Assembly (NCBI GenBank): GCA_963840785.1
Contig: CAWJAF010000008.1
Span: 77,277 to 141,276 of the forward strand
Length of the DNA stretch: 64,000 nucleotides
Source of the DNA: JALYOK01 sp963840785
Lineage (GTDB): Bacteria; Pseudomonadota; Gammaproteobacteria; Burkholderiales; JALYOK01
Reading direction: 5' to 3'
Shown here: positions 46,521-55,172 of the stretch, one piece after another
Position numbering within the stretch: position 1 is the first letter of the stretch
Layout of the letters: each line of letters begins with the position of its first letter
The notes under the pieces: model-generated
What the model was told of the DNA's origin: nothing
Databases searched by the model: none
The model's input: the letters and a program-made list of their open reading frames with translations, nothing else
Position numbers and translations under genes: made by a program

Positions 46521-47670
46521 ATGCCTCTTAACCTCAGTCATTCTTGGCTCGATGCAGACTTAGCCACTTATCGCGATACTGTTGAGCGTTTCGTCGAAAC
46601 CGAAATGCTGCCGGAAGATGAGGCTGCTCGTAAGCGCGGCCATGTTGGCCACGAACTCTGGCGGCGCGCCGGTGAATTGGGCGTGCTTTGCACCGATATT
46701 CCTGAACAATACGGCGGCGGTGGCGGCGATTTTCGCCATGAAGCGCTACTCTACGAAGCGATGTCGCGGCGCGGATTATCCGGCATGAGCCCTTCGGTAC
46801 ACAGCATCGTCGCGCATTATTTTCTCAATCACGGCACGGAAGAACAAAGGCAACGCTTTTTGCCACGCATGGCACGAGGCGAATTGGTCGGGGCCATTGC
46901 GATGACGGAGCCCGGAACCGGTTCCGATTTGCAGGGCATACGCACTCGTGCCGAGCGGCAAGGCGATCGCTATCTACTCAACGGTTCTAAAACTTTTATT
47001 ACCAACGGATATTTGGCGGGCGTTGTGTTAGTCGTAGCCAAAACTGATCCTGCGGCACGTGCACGCGGCATGTCGATCTTTATCGTCGAATCCAGTCAAG
47101 CGAACGGCTATTCTGTTGGACGCGTACTCGACAAGATCGGTTTAAAAGCCCAGGACACCTCGGAATTGTTTTTCGATAATGTCGAACTTCCAGCCGAGAA
47201 CTTACTCGGCGGGGTCGAAGGTCAAGGTTTTTATCAACTCATGTCAGACTTGCCCTACGAGCGCTTGATGATCGGCGTCATCGCCGTTGCGGCCATGGAG
47301 GGCGCCTACCTAGCCACGCTGGATTACGTGCGCCAACGGGCGGCGTTCGGCAAGCCAATCGCCGAGTTCCAGAATACTAAATTCAAACTCGCTGAGATCG
47401 CCACCACCATTAAAGTAGCACGTACCTTCGTCGATCAATGCGTCGTTGGATTTAGTCGCCGGCAAACTCGATACGGCAACGGCCTCAATGGTAAAACTAT
47501 GGACGACGGAGCAACAAGGAACGGTCATCGACGAGTGTCTGCAATTACATGGCGGTTACGGCTATATGAATGAATACTTGGTGGCGCGAATGTATGCCGA
47601 CGCTCGCGTCCAGCGGATCTACGGCGGCACCAGCGAGATCATGAAGGAAGTGATCTCACGCTCACTTTGA
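46521..47670 (+). pseudogene. Acyl-CoA dehydrogenase, one frameshift near the 3' end
   Basis: About 382 aa after correction. FAD-dependent alpha,beta-dehydrogenation of acyl-CoA. Markers: MTEPGTGSDLQGIRTRAERQ, TFITNGYLAG, IGLKAQDTSELFFDNVELP, and after the frame change QLHGGYGYMNEYLVARMYADARVQRIYGGTSEIMKE. The first frame runs to 47573; the second starts to make sense near 47450, so one indel near there breaks the gene. The subfamily resembles isovaleryl/short-chain enzymes; substrate not settled. Confidence 0.85.
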
Positions 47671-47748
47671 CTTATAACTGGCCCGTAGCATATCAACATC
47701 TTCAAGCGCTTAGCACGGCCCGATTTTCAGGACGAGCAAGTGGCCAAA

Positions 47749-48195
47749 TTAAGTCGATAGCTTGGATTTAACAATACTGGAAACTTTGCCCATATCGGCA
47801 CGGCCGGCGAGTTTCGGTTTGAGTTCGGCCATGACTTTAGCCATATCTTTAATGCCTGTTGCGCCGCTAGCGGCAATGGCTGCGGCAACTGCCGCCTCGA
47901 CATCCGCATCACTAAAGGCTTGTGGCATATAGGCTTGATAAATCGCAAGTTCAGCTTTTTCTTTGTCCGCTAAATCTTGGCGATTCGCCGCCTCGTATTG
48001 CGCGATGGAATCGCGGCGCTGTTTGATCAACTTTTCCGTCACAGCAATGACATCTGGATCGGTCAAGCTGATGCGCTCATCCACCTCGCGCTGCTTCAGC
48101 GCCGCGAGCAGCATGCGGATCGCCGAGAGGCGTTCGCTATCCTTCGCGCGCATCGCGGATTTCATGTCTTCCGTGATTTGATCTTTTAGGGACAT
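47749..48195 (-). CDS. yqeY: GatB/YqeY-domain protein
   Basis: 148 aa, MSLKDQITEDMKSAMRAKDSERLSAIRMLLAALKQREVDER is the YqeY start. Small helical protein related to the GatB tRNA-binding tail. Commonly lies between rpsU and dnaG; here it is downstream of rpsU on the same strand. Confidence 0.92.
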   Translation of the reverse strand: MSLKDQITEDMKSAMRAKDSERLSAIRMLLAALKQREVDERISLTDPDVIAVTEKLIKQRRDSIAQYEAANRQDLADKEKAELAIYQAYMPQAFSDADVEAAVAAAIAASGATGIKDMAKVMAELKPKLAGRADMGKVSSIVKSKLST

Positions 48196-48263
48196 GATTA
48201 GGGACGGCTGTGGGGGTTTTAGGCGGGTATCGGGTTTTTAGCTAGATCCGACTCCCACCAAAA

Positions 48264-48476
48264 TCAAAACAGTTTCGGCGGCAACATTTGGCTGCGCAGG
48301 CGCTTATAGCGGCGCTTCACGGCAGCGGCGAGTTTGCGTTTACGTTCGGTCGTGGGCTTTTCGTAGAATTCGCGAGCGCGAAGTTCGGTCAACAATCCAG
48401 TCTTTTCAACAGCGCGCTTGAAGCGGCGCAGAGCAACATCAAACGGCTCATTTTCTTTTACACGTACGGTCGGCAT
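48264..48476 (-). CDS. rpsU: 30S ribosomal protein S21
   Basis: 70 aa. MPTVRVKENEPFDVALRRFKRAVEKTGLL and the basic C-terminus RKRKLAAAVKRRYKRLRSQ are typical of S21. Upstream of yqeY in the same direction. Confidence 0.95.
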   Translation of the reverse strand: MPTVRVKENEPFDVALRRFKRAVEKTGLLTELRAREFYEKPTTERKRKLAAAVKRRYKRLRSQMLPPKLF

Positions 48477-48584
48477 GAAACTCCTTTGTAAACCTGCGAT
48501 GGGAAAAAACCAAGATTATACCTGATTTGTGCCGCCTGTGTCGGATGCGACGTTTGGCGCAATTACCATTGCAGCGACCCGCGC

Positions 48585-48660
48585 CAGAAACCATATCCAG
48601 CGCGGCTCCCAGCATGGCATACGCCAAGAGCCAGTATCCATGCGCCTCGTGGCGCACTGA
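48585..48660. repeat. Dispersed intergenic repeat copy
   Basis: Contains AGCATGGCATACGCCAAGAGCCAGTATCCATGCGCCTC, a strong copy of the consensus. It lies between rpsU and the 3' end of intI, close to the chromosomal border of the integron. Confidence 0.6.
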
Positions 48661-49636
48661 TTACAATACGTCCAGCGGACTCGACACGCCCTTGCCGCCC
48701 TTATTCAACACATGGGTGTAAATCATCGTCGTCGTCACATCTTTGTGGCCCAGCAATTCCTGCACCGTGCGAATGTCATACCCGCCTTGCAGCAAATGCG
48801 TCGCGAACGAATGGCGCAATGTGTGCGGCGTTGCCGGTTTCGTTAAATTCGCGTCACGCACCGCTTGTTTGATCGCGCGCTGAATCGCCTGGTCTTGCAC
48901 ATGATGGCGCCGCGTCATCTCCCGAGCGCGGATCGATCGAAAGTTTACTCGCAGGAAATACATACTGCCACATCCATTCCCCCGCCGCGTTCGGATATTT
49001 TTTCTCCAGCGCATAAGGTAAATAGACTTTGCCAAAGCCTTCCCCCAACTCTTTTTCGTGCAATGCTTTCACGCGTTTCAAATGCGCCTTGAGCGGATTC
49101 ACCAACACCTCGGGCAACATGGTCACACGATCTTTATAGCCCTTGCCATCGCGCACCAAAATTTCCTTGCGCGAAAACTCAACATCTTTCACACGCAGAC
49201 GCGCCACTTCCAAAACCCGCATGCCAGTACCATAAAGCAAGCTCGCGATCAGCCACTGCGTGCCGGTTAAACGGCTTAGTAAAGCTTGCACTTCCGCTTG
49301 CGTGAGAACGACCGGCAAGCGCTGCGGTTGCTTGGCCCGCTCGACGTTATCCAGCCAAGGCAATTCCTGCTCCAATATCTCGCGGTAGAGAAACAAGAGA
49401 GCGCTTTTTGCTTGATTCTGCGTCGATGCGGCGACGCGTCCTTCGACCGCAAGATGCGTCAGAAACGCCTCGACCTCCGCTGCGCCCAAATCACGCGGAT
49501 GACGCTTGCCAAAATGAATAATGAAGCGCTTAATCCAATCGACATACGCCTGCTCGGTGCGAATGCTGTAATGCTTCACGCGGATTTTGCCGCGGACTTG
49601 GTCAAGGAGCTTCGGTTGAGTAGCTAAAATAGTCAC
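48661..49636 (-). pseudogene. intI: Integron integrase IntI, frameshifted
   Basis: Tyrosine recombinase of about 322 aa after correction. Catalytic residues seen are Arg in GTGMRVLE, His-x-x-Arg in HTLRHSFATH, His in LLGHKDVTTTMIYTHVL and the Tyr (TMIYTHV). The insertion ALEKKYPNAAGEWMWQYVFPASKL between these motifs is the IntI-specific extra domain, which separates it from XerC/D. One base is lost near 48920 (after SKLSIDPRS). It lies opposite to a cassette array, the normal integron layout. Sequence error is possible; if real, the array is frozen. Confidence 0.85.
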
Positions 49637-49717
49637 GACAATTTAGGATGTACGAAAAATCATTAATACACTAATGTATAAATACTATTATAAAACCACT
49701 CGAAAATATACAACTAC

Positions 49718-49746
49718 TTGATCTATTGTTTCACATCAATTAGGAT
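49718..49746 (+). promoter_or_regulatory. Candidate cassette promoter Pc
   Basis: TTGATC, 17 bases, TAGGAT, directed into the array and located just before the first attachment site. Spacing is optimal for sigma-70; the -35 is a fair match and the -10 moderate. Assigned by position and pattern only. No LexA box was seen in the intI-array gap. Confidence 0.45.
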
Positions 49747-49764
49747 GGCTACATTACGTTAGGG
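49740..49764 (+). other. Putative attI recombination site (core at 49758-49764)
   Basis: The first GTTRRRY-type core, GTTAGGG, follows the intI leader and precedes the first cassette gene by only 5 bases. The AT-rich upstream (49640-49750) would hold the rest of attI. Limits cannot be set by eye. Confidence 0.6.
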
Positions 49765-49769
49765 TTCAA

Positions 49770-50141
49770 ATGGTAAAAGTACTAATAGCCCTCGCTATTG
49801 CTCCAATTGTTGGCGTTGTTTTAGGTGACATAATTACCAGCCTTATTTACTCTTGGGGTTTTGGTATGTTCACTCTTTTTGGCGCTATGCTGGCTTATCC
49901 ACTAGCTATAGTTTTTGCTTTGCCAGCCTTAGTTATCATGCGTCGCATGCATTGGCTTTCTATTTGGTCATTTGCTTTTCTTGGGGTTCTATTAGCAGTT
50001 TTTGGCTGGGCTATCGCATTTTGGCCACCTCAAAATATTAGCACCGACCCTCATGCCATAAGCTATGGTTTATTTGGTCTTATGTCTGGTCTTTTTGGGG
50101 CTGTAATTTTTTGGTTTATTGGGGTGCGGGGCAATTTAACC
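49770..50141 (+). CDS. Cassette 1: small integral membrane protein, 3' end disturbed by IS
   Basis: About 124 codons of native sequence: VLIALAIAPIVGVVLGDIITSLIYSWGF, LFGAMLAYPLAIVFALPALVIM, SFAFLGVLLAVFGWAIAFWP and LFGLMSGLFGAVIFWFIGVRG, four membrane segments, no recognised family. AT-rich compared with the host genes. The IS copy 1 begins at 50143, so the frame now runs on into IS sequence to 50249 (LLRNTSKL... is IS-derived). Confidence 0.65.
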
Positions 50142-50185
50142 CTCTTAAGAAACACCTCCAAATTGGTTAATTGCAAACGAGCGTT

Positions 50186-51547
50186 TCACGAAGGTTGTTC
50201 ATCCATGACGAGTTTCATGCCGAGCTTTTCAGCGCGCTTAGCCAATTGATGCAGTACGCGTTCACGGTAGCGTTCTTCGTAGTAGTCTTGGCCTTGATCG
50301 GTATAGGCTTGGCCTTTAGTCAGCATGGCGTAGATCAATCGCGCCAGCTTGTGAGCGGCGGCCGCGACTGCTTTGGGTTTATCCATGCGTGAGCACAATC
50401 GACGGAAATATGCACCGAGCGCCGATTGGCTGCTACGCAGTGCCGCGGCCGCCAAGCGCAGCGCCTGGGCGGCGCGATTGGCGCAACGCTTGGTTTTGCC
50501 CGATAGCACCTTGCCACCGGTGATTCGGGTGCCCGGACACAGCCCCATCCACGAAGCGAAATGCTTGTCGGTCGGAAATCGTGACAGGTCAGCGCCGACT
50601 TCGGAGACTACCGCCAGCGCAGTGGTGACATCGATACCGTCAATACGCGTCAGATCCACACCGCACATCTTGAATAGTTGCGTGCGCAAATCGAACTTCG
50701 GCGCATTGCGCGCACGGCTGCGCTTTTTGCCCTTGGCCGGTTCGCCGTCGTGAGCCTGCAGGCGTTGCAATTGCTGCTCGATCTGAGTGTCGCATTCGGC
50801 CAATTGCGTACCGTAAAAGTCAAACAGAGCCAGGGCTTGCTTGAGCGCAAACAGGTGCTCGCCGCGCCAGTTGCCTTGCAGGCTTTTGGCAATCTCGTCC
50901 ACGCTGGCGTGGATACGCACGTTCTTCATCGCAGCCAACGCCCGCCCATCCCGTTCACCGGAGACGATCGCGCGCAATATCTTCTGGCCGGTCTCGCCCA
51001 CGACATCGGAGATGACGTTAGCCAATTGGATGTTCATCTGCGTGAGGGCCTTTTGCATGTGCTGCACGTGGCGCGCCTGGCTTTTGAGCAGCATCTCACG
51101 TTGGCGCGACAGCGCGCGCAGTGCACACACCTCGTCGGTTGGGCGAAATGCGCCGCGCAGCAGGCCATAGCTCATGAGTTGCTGCAGCCATTGGCAGTCC
51201 AACACGTCGGACTTGCGGCCCGAAACATTCTTCACATGCCGCGCGTTCACCAACAGCACAGTGAAACCACGGGCATCGAGCAGTTCATACAAAGGTATCC
51301 AGTACACGCCGGTGGACTCCATCGCGACCGTATCGACGCCGCACCCGTCCAGCCAGTCGGCCAGACGCTCCAGGTCGGCGGTAAAACTCGGGAACTCGCG
51401 CACCGACTCTTCGTCGCGATCCGGAGGCACCGCAACAAAATGAGAAGCGCTTCCAATGTCGATACCGGCGGCATTGGGATGAGTCAGGCTCAAGGCCTGT
51501 TGGGACTTCGGGAACTTCAAATTCAGCGGCCGATTGCGTTGTGTCAT
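50186..51547 (-). CDS. IS110-family transposase (DEDD recombinase), copy 1
   Basis: 453 aa from the ATG at 51547 (GGAG eight bases upstream); the frame is open to 51649. N-terminal RuvC-like DEDD domain: Asp in AAGIDIGSASHFVAV, Glu in VAMESTGVYW, and two Asp in RKSDVLDCQWLQ. C-terminal domain with the conserved Ser region WMGLCPGTRITGGKVLSGKTKR of IS110 transposases. It is longer than the ~330-aa transposases of the IS1111-attC group. Orientation is opposite to the cassettes. Confidence 0.92.
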   Translation of the reverse strand: MTQRNRPLNLKFPKSQQALSLTHPNAAGIDIGSASHFVAVPPDRDEESVREFPSFTADLERLADWLDGCGVDTVAMESTGVYWIPLYELLDARGFTVLLVNARHVKNVSGRKSDVLDCQWLQQLMSYGLLRGAFRPTDEVCALRALSRQREMLLKSQARHVQHMQKALTQMNIQLANVISDVVGETGQKILRAIVSGERDGRALAAMKNVRIHASVDEIAKSLQGNWRGEHLFALKQALALFDFYGTQLAECDTQIEQQLQRLQAHDGEPAKGKKRSRARNAPKFDLRTQLFKMCGVDLTRIDGIDVTTALAVVSEVGADLSRFPTDKHFASWMGLCPGTRITGGKVLSGKTKRCANRAAQALRLAAAALRSSQSALGAYFRRLCSRMDKPKAVAAAAHKLARLIYAMLTKGQAYTDQGQDYYEERYRERVLHQLAKRAEKLGMKLVMDEQPS

Positions 51548-51840
51548 GGCTTGCTCCATCATTCGTTGTGGAATGCGGCGCCGGATCGGGTACGTCGTCT
51601 TGCTCACTCTCTTAAACGGGATATCGGTACGCTGGCCTATCGCCAGCACATCGATTCACCAATGTCGATGACGTCACCCATGACCACGCTAACCCGCGGG
51701 CAATGTGCACCATTGCTACATCGGTCTTCCCCAGCGCCGCATTCCACTTTGCCACAGCGCCGCATAAATACCAGCGCTGCCACCAGCAACTACCCTGTGT
51801 TTCTTCGGCGCGATTTGCGGCAGCAGGCCGATTACTTCGC
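51548..51840 (-). ncRNA. Candidate guide RNA region (bridge RNA/seekRNA) in the IS 5' non-coding end
   Basis: Non-coding 293 bp upstream of the transposase gene. It contains CTCTTAA (51609-51615, equals the left IS terminus), GGCCTA (51634-51639, equals the left half of an attC core GGCCTAAC) in a hairpin GCTGGC/GCCAGC, and CGCTAACCC (51687-51695, a 9-base match to the right IS junction with the target). Known IS110-type guide RNAs come from this position. Whether an RNA is made, and its ends, are not shown by sequence. Equivalent regions exist in the other copies. Confidence 0.4.
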
Positions 51841-51900
51841 TAACCCATCATTCAAGCGGGACCTGCGCTAAAGCGCAGCCCCTTAATTCAAACGTTAGGC
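51841..51900 (+). other. attC1, 3' portion (split by IS copy 1)
   Basis: Begins TAACCC at the IS junction, continues with AAGCGGGacctGCGCtaaaGCGCagCCCCTT (imperfect hairpin) and ends GTTAGGC at 51894-51900, complementary to GCCTAAC. The first bases of the site lie left of the IS, at 50138-50142. Confidence 0.75.
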
Positions 51901-51956
51901 GTCATTCCAAGTGCTCACGTTCAAACGCAGCGCATTTCTTCTGGTCGGCAATTGCT

Positions 51957-52358
51957 TTGATCGTACTGATCGCGGTGTGGTGGATAGCGAATCCGGTCTA
52001 TCGATCCGAGGTCTATGTTCAAGCATGGCTGCTCAGCCAAACCCGCGATTGGCACTTAACGATTATGATCGGCTCAAGGACTTCGCTGAGAAACGGAGAC
52101 TCAGGTTTAATCCAAGTCATCAGGGCAGTCGACGGGCATACATCAAGCGATTACATTCGCGGTGAACTCGGATGCTATGCGAGTCGTTTTCGCTACTTGT
52201 GTAACCGCGTTTTGGGAGTTCGATTCGAATCAGCGTCTTTCGGGGATCCGAGTATGGAAAACCACAGATGCACCATGAAATGCCGACCCATGACGCCTAA
52301 CCACTCGTTCCAGCCGACGTCATCCTCGTCGCTTCGCTCCTCGAGCTGCCGCGGCTGA
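51957..52358 (+). CDS. Cassette 2: hypothetical protein
   Basis: 133 aa beginning MIVLIAVWWIANPVYRSEVYVQAWLL, with one membrane segment. A GTG start at 51911 in another frame gives a different 84-aa product, so the correct frame is uncertain. The last ~22 residues of the 133-aa frame are attC sequence. No family recognised. Confidence 0.35.
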   Translation: MIVLIAVWWIANPVYRSEVYVQAWLLSQTRDWHLTIMIGSRTSLRNGDSGLIQVIRAVDGHTSSDYIRGELGCYASRFRYLCNRVLGVRFESASFGDPSMENHRCTMKCRPMTPNHSFQPTSSSSLRSSSCRG

Positions 52359-52373
52359 ACTCCATCGTTAGGC
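52295..52373 (+). other. attC2
   Basis: GCCTAAC (52295-52301) and GTTAGGC (52367-52373) bracket an imperfect palindrome (CAGCCG...CGGCTG). Here the core is followed by CA (TAACCA), not CCC, and no IS is inserted. Confidence 0.8.
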
Positions 52374-52378
52374 CTCAG

Positions 52379-52717
52379 ATGACTCGATTGCCACTCATTG
52401 CCGCCGCCATGTTCATTGCATCCTGCGATGGGAGTCAAACTACTGGAGTCCAGAATGCGAGGGGCGAGACACCTGCAAAGTACGTAATCTGCGGGCAAAG
52501 CGAATCGAATTGTTCTGTAGCTGCAAGGTTCAAAGACTTGGAGTCATGCCAGAGCCACAAGGAATTGGCTGACATGCTGTGCGATAGGAAGTCCAACCCC
52601 GGGTCGGTGGTTTGCAGGAGAGCCGGCACCCGCAATGGGCGTCGCCTACTGCACGCTCTAATCAAGAACTCGTCGCGATCAAGAGTTCAACAATTGGTCT
52701 CTGCGTGCTCTGCCTAG
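52379..52717 (+). CDS. Cassette 3: small lipoprotein-like hypothetical protein
   Basis: 112 aa. N-terminus MTRLPLIAAAMFIASCDG resembles a lipoprotein signal (lipobox IASC). Cys-rich remainder. A different frame near the 3' end reads EPAPAMGVAYCTL with a stop at 52662, so one base could be wrong. No family recognised. Confidence 0.5.
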   Translation: MTRLPLIAAAMFIASCDGSQTTGVQNARGETPAKYVICGQSESNCSVAARFKDLESCQSHKELADMLCDRKSNPGSVVCRRAGTRNGRRLLHALIKNSSRSRVQQLVSACSA

Positions 52718-52757
52718 GAAGACTCATAGATCTCCGGGCCCTGCATCGACTGAGGCC

Positions 52758-54455
52758 TCTTAAGAAACACCTCCAAATTGGTTAATTGCAAACGAGCGTT
52801 TCACGAAGGTTGTTCATCCATGACGAGTTTCATGCCGAGCTTTTCAGCGCGCTTAGCCAATTGATGCAGTACGCGTTCACGGTAGCGTTCTTCGTAGTAG
52901 TCTTGGCCTTGATCGGTATAGGCTTGGCCTTTAGTCAGCATGGCGTAGATCAATCGCGCCAGCTTGTGAGCGGCGGCCGCGACTGCTTTGGGTTTATCCA
53001 TGCGTGAGCACAATCGACGGAAATATGCACCGAGCGCCGATTGGCTGCTACGCAGTGCCGCGGCCGCCAAGCGCAGCGCCTGGGCGGCGCGATTGGCGCA
53101 ACGCTTGGTTTTGCCCGATAGCACCTTGCCACCGGTGATTCGGGTGCCCGGACACAGCCCCATCCACGAAGCGAAATGCTTGTCGGTCGGAAATCGTGAC
53201 AGGTCAGCGCCGACTTCGGAGACTACCGCCAGCGCAGTGGTGACATCGATACCGTCAATACGCGTCAGATCCACACCGCACATCTTGAATAGTTGCGTGC
53301 GCAAATCGAACTTCGGCGCATTGCGCGCACGGCTGCGCTTTTTGCCCTTGGCCGGTTCGCCGTCGTGAGCCTGCAGGCGTTGCAATTGCTGCTCGATCTG
53401 AGTGTCGCATTCGGCCAATTGCGTACCGTAAAAGTCAAACAGAGCCAGGGCTTGCTTGAGCGCAAACAGGTGCTCGCCGCGCCAGTTGCCTTGCAGGCTT
53501 TTGGCAATCTCGTCCACGCTGGCGTGGATACGCACGTTCTTCATCGCAGCCAACGCCCGCCCATCCCGTTCACCGGAGACGATCGCGCGCAATATCTTCT
53601 GGCCGGTCTCGCCCACGACATCGGAGATGACGTTAGCCAATTGGATGTTCATCTGCGTGAGGGCCTTTTGCATGTGCTGCACGTGGCGCGCCTGGCTTTT
53701 GAGCAGCATCTCACGTTGGCGCGACAGCGCGCGCAGTGCACACACCTCGTCGGTTGGGCGAAATGCGCCGCGCAGCAGGCCATAGCTCATGAGTTGCTGC
53801 AGCCATTGGCAGTCCAACACGTCGGACTTGCGGCCCGAAACATTCTTCACATGCCGCGCGTTCACCAACAGCACAGTGAAACCACGGGCATCGAGCAGTT
53901 CATACAAAGGTATCCAGTACACGCCGGTGGACTCCATCGCGACCGTATCGACGCCGCACCCGTCCAGCCAGTCGGCCAGACGCTCCAGGTCGGCGGTAAA
54001 ACTCGGGAACTCGCGCACCGACTCTTCGTCGCGATCCGGAGGCACCGCAACAAAATGAGAAGCGCTTCCAATGTCGATACCGGCGGCATTGGGATGAGTC
54101 AGGCTCAAGGCCTGTTGGGACTTCGGGAACTTCAAATTCAGCGGCCGATTGCGTTGTGTCATGGCTTGCTCCATCATTCGTTGTGGAATGCGGCGCCGGA
54201 TCGGGTACGTCGTCTTGCTCACTCTCTTAAACGGGATATCGGTACGCTGGCCTATCGCCAGCACATCGATTCACCAATGTCGATGACGTCACCCATGACC
54301 ACGCTAACCCGCGGGCAATGTGCACCATTGCTACATCGGTCTTCCCCAGCGCCGCATTCCACTTTGCCACAGCGCCGCATAAATACCAGCGCTGCCACCA
54401 GCAACTACCCTGTGTTTCTTCGGCGCGATTTGCGGCAGCAGGCCGATTACTTCGC
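52758..54455 (-). mobile_element. IS110-family element, copy 2 (in attC3)
   Basis: Same 1,698-bp unit and ends as copy 1, inserted in the same orientation in the next attC at GAGGC^CTAACCC. Joined across the IS, the flanks give a canonical GCCTAACCC core. Confidence 0.9.
52801..54162 (-). CDS. IS110-family transposase, copy 2
   Basis: 453 aa, translation identical to copies 1 and 3, with all DEDD and C-terminal Ser motifs. Start at 54162. Confidence 0.92.
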   Translation of the reverse strand: MTQRNRPLNLKFPKSQQALSLTHPNAAGIDIGSASHFVAVPPDRDEESVREFPSFTADLERLADWLDGCGVDTVAMESTGVYWIPLYELLDARGFTVLLVNARHVKNVSGRKSDVLDCQWLQQLMSYGLLRGAFRPTDEVCALRALSRQREMLLKSQARHVQHMQKALTQMNIQLANVISDVVGETGQKILRAIVSGERDGRALAAMKNVRIHASVDEIAKSLQGNWRGEHLFALKQALALFDFYGTQLAECDTQIEQQLQRLQAHDGEPAKGKKRSRARNAPKFDLRTQLFKMCGVDLTRIDGIDVTTALAVVSEVGADLSRFPTDKHFASWMGLCPGTRITGGKVLSGKTKRCANRAAQALRLAAAALRSSQSALGAYFRRLCSRMDKPKAVAAAAHKLARLIYAMLTKGQAYTDQGQDYYEERYRERVLHQLAKRAEKLGMKLVMDEQPS

Positions 54456-54524
54456 TAACCCTTCCATCGAGGGGATGCCCAAAAGGCTGCGCCTTTCGGT
54501 CACCCCTCATGTCAAACGTTAGGC
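54456..54524 (+). other. attC3, 3' portion (split by IS copy 2)
   Basis: TAACCC at the junction, GAGGGGatgcc...cacCCCTC hairpin arms, and GTTAGGC at 54518-54524. Confidence 0.78.
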
Positions 54525-54603
54525 GTCAAAAGTGCAGAGCCGTTCTACTATCCCTACTGCCACAATCAAAGTACGCCTTGGCCCAGATCACTCGGAGAGC
54601 AAT

Positions 54604-55068
54604 ATGTTTGACCCAAAGCAGCCAACACACTTCCAACCGGGAGAAGGAAAGACGTTCAAGATCGGTCGGATGAGCATGACGTTCAAGACGACCGCAGGCG
54701 AAGAGTGGAATGCGTATACCGTCTGCGAAGCCATAGAGCCGCCCGAGTCCGGCGCTGGCTACCACCGACATCCAACGTACGACGAGACGTTCATCATCTG
54801 CGAAGGTCACTACGACTTTCGCCTCAACGGCGAGTTGCTGAAGCTGAGCCCCGGCGACGTGGTCTTTGTTCCCCGCGGAACGCCTCACGGTTTCGTCAGC
54901 ACGGGCCCCGAAGTGGGCCGCCAAATCATCATCAGTTCGCCCGGGGGCGTCTTCGATGCCATGGTCGCCGAGGCAAGCATGCTTGATACGGGAAGCCCAA
55001 CCCAGAAGGGCTCGGAGGAGGCAAGGGCTATTGCGACGAAGTATGGCTTGGAGTTTCTACCCACTTGA
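54604..55068 (+). CDS. Cassette 4: cupin-domain protein
   Basis: 154 aa from the ATG at 54604 (the frame is open to 54532, and the short extension is not conserved-looking). Single cupin barrel: GYHRHPTYDETFIICEGHYDF carries the first-motif His/His/Glu metal ligands and GDVVFVPRGTPHGFVS the second-motif His. Function unassigned; many cassette cupins are dioxygenase- or isomerase-like. Confidence 0.8.
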   Translation: MFDPKQPTHFQPGEGKTFKIGRMSMTFKTTAGEEWNAYTVCEAIEPPESGAGYHRHPTYDETFIICEGHYDFRLNGELLKLSPGDVVFVPRGTPHGFVSTGPEVGRQIIISSPGGVFDAMVAEASMLDTGSPTQKGSEEARAIATKYGLEFLPT

Positions 55069-55102
55069 GAAACATGTGGTACATCAAGACGTCTGCGTTG
55101 AC

Positions 55103-55160
55103 GCCTAACCATTCGTTCCAGCGGACCGCCTCCGGCGGCCGCTGAACTCAAACGTTAGCC
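55103..55160 (+). other. attC4
   Basis: GCCTAAC (55103-55109) to GTTAGCC (55154-55160) with strong palindrome CAGCGGaCCGCCtccGGCGGcCGCTG. The core reads TAACCA and is unoccupied by IS. Confidence 0.85.
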
Positions 55161-55172
55161 CGCACAAGAGCA

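Larger units (their letters stand above)
50143..51840 (-). mobile_element. IS110-family element, copy 1 (in attC of cassette 1)
   Basis: 1,698-bp unit shared, with the same ends, by copies at 52758 and 56911. Left end TCTTAAGAAACACC; right end CGATTACTTCGC. No terminal inverted repeats and no target duplication beyond a possible CT dinucleotide (CT occurs at both junctions and in the target GCCTAACCC). The long non-coding part (about 290 bp) lies upstream of the transposase gene, which is the IS110-type rather than the IS1111-type layout. Borders are uncertain by 1-2 bp. Confidence 0.88.

Noticed and set aside
49637..49769. LexA box controlling intI
   Set aside because: I looked for CTGT-N8-ACAG in the intI-array gap and found none; only AT-rich palindromic fragments.
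50678..51871. Plus-strand open frames of about 400 aa inside each IS copy
   Set aside because: They are exact shadows of the transposase gene on the other strand, lack family motifs, and repeat in every copy. The minus-strand frame has all DEDD residues and a ribosome binding site.
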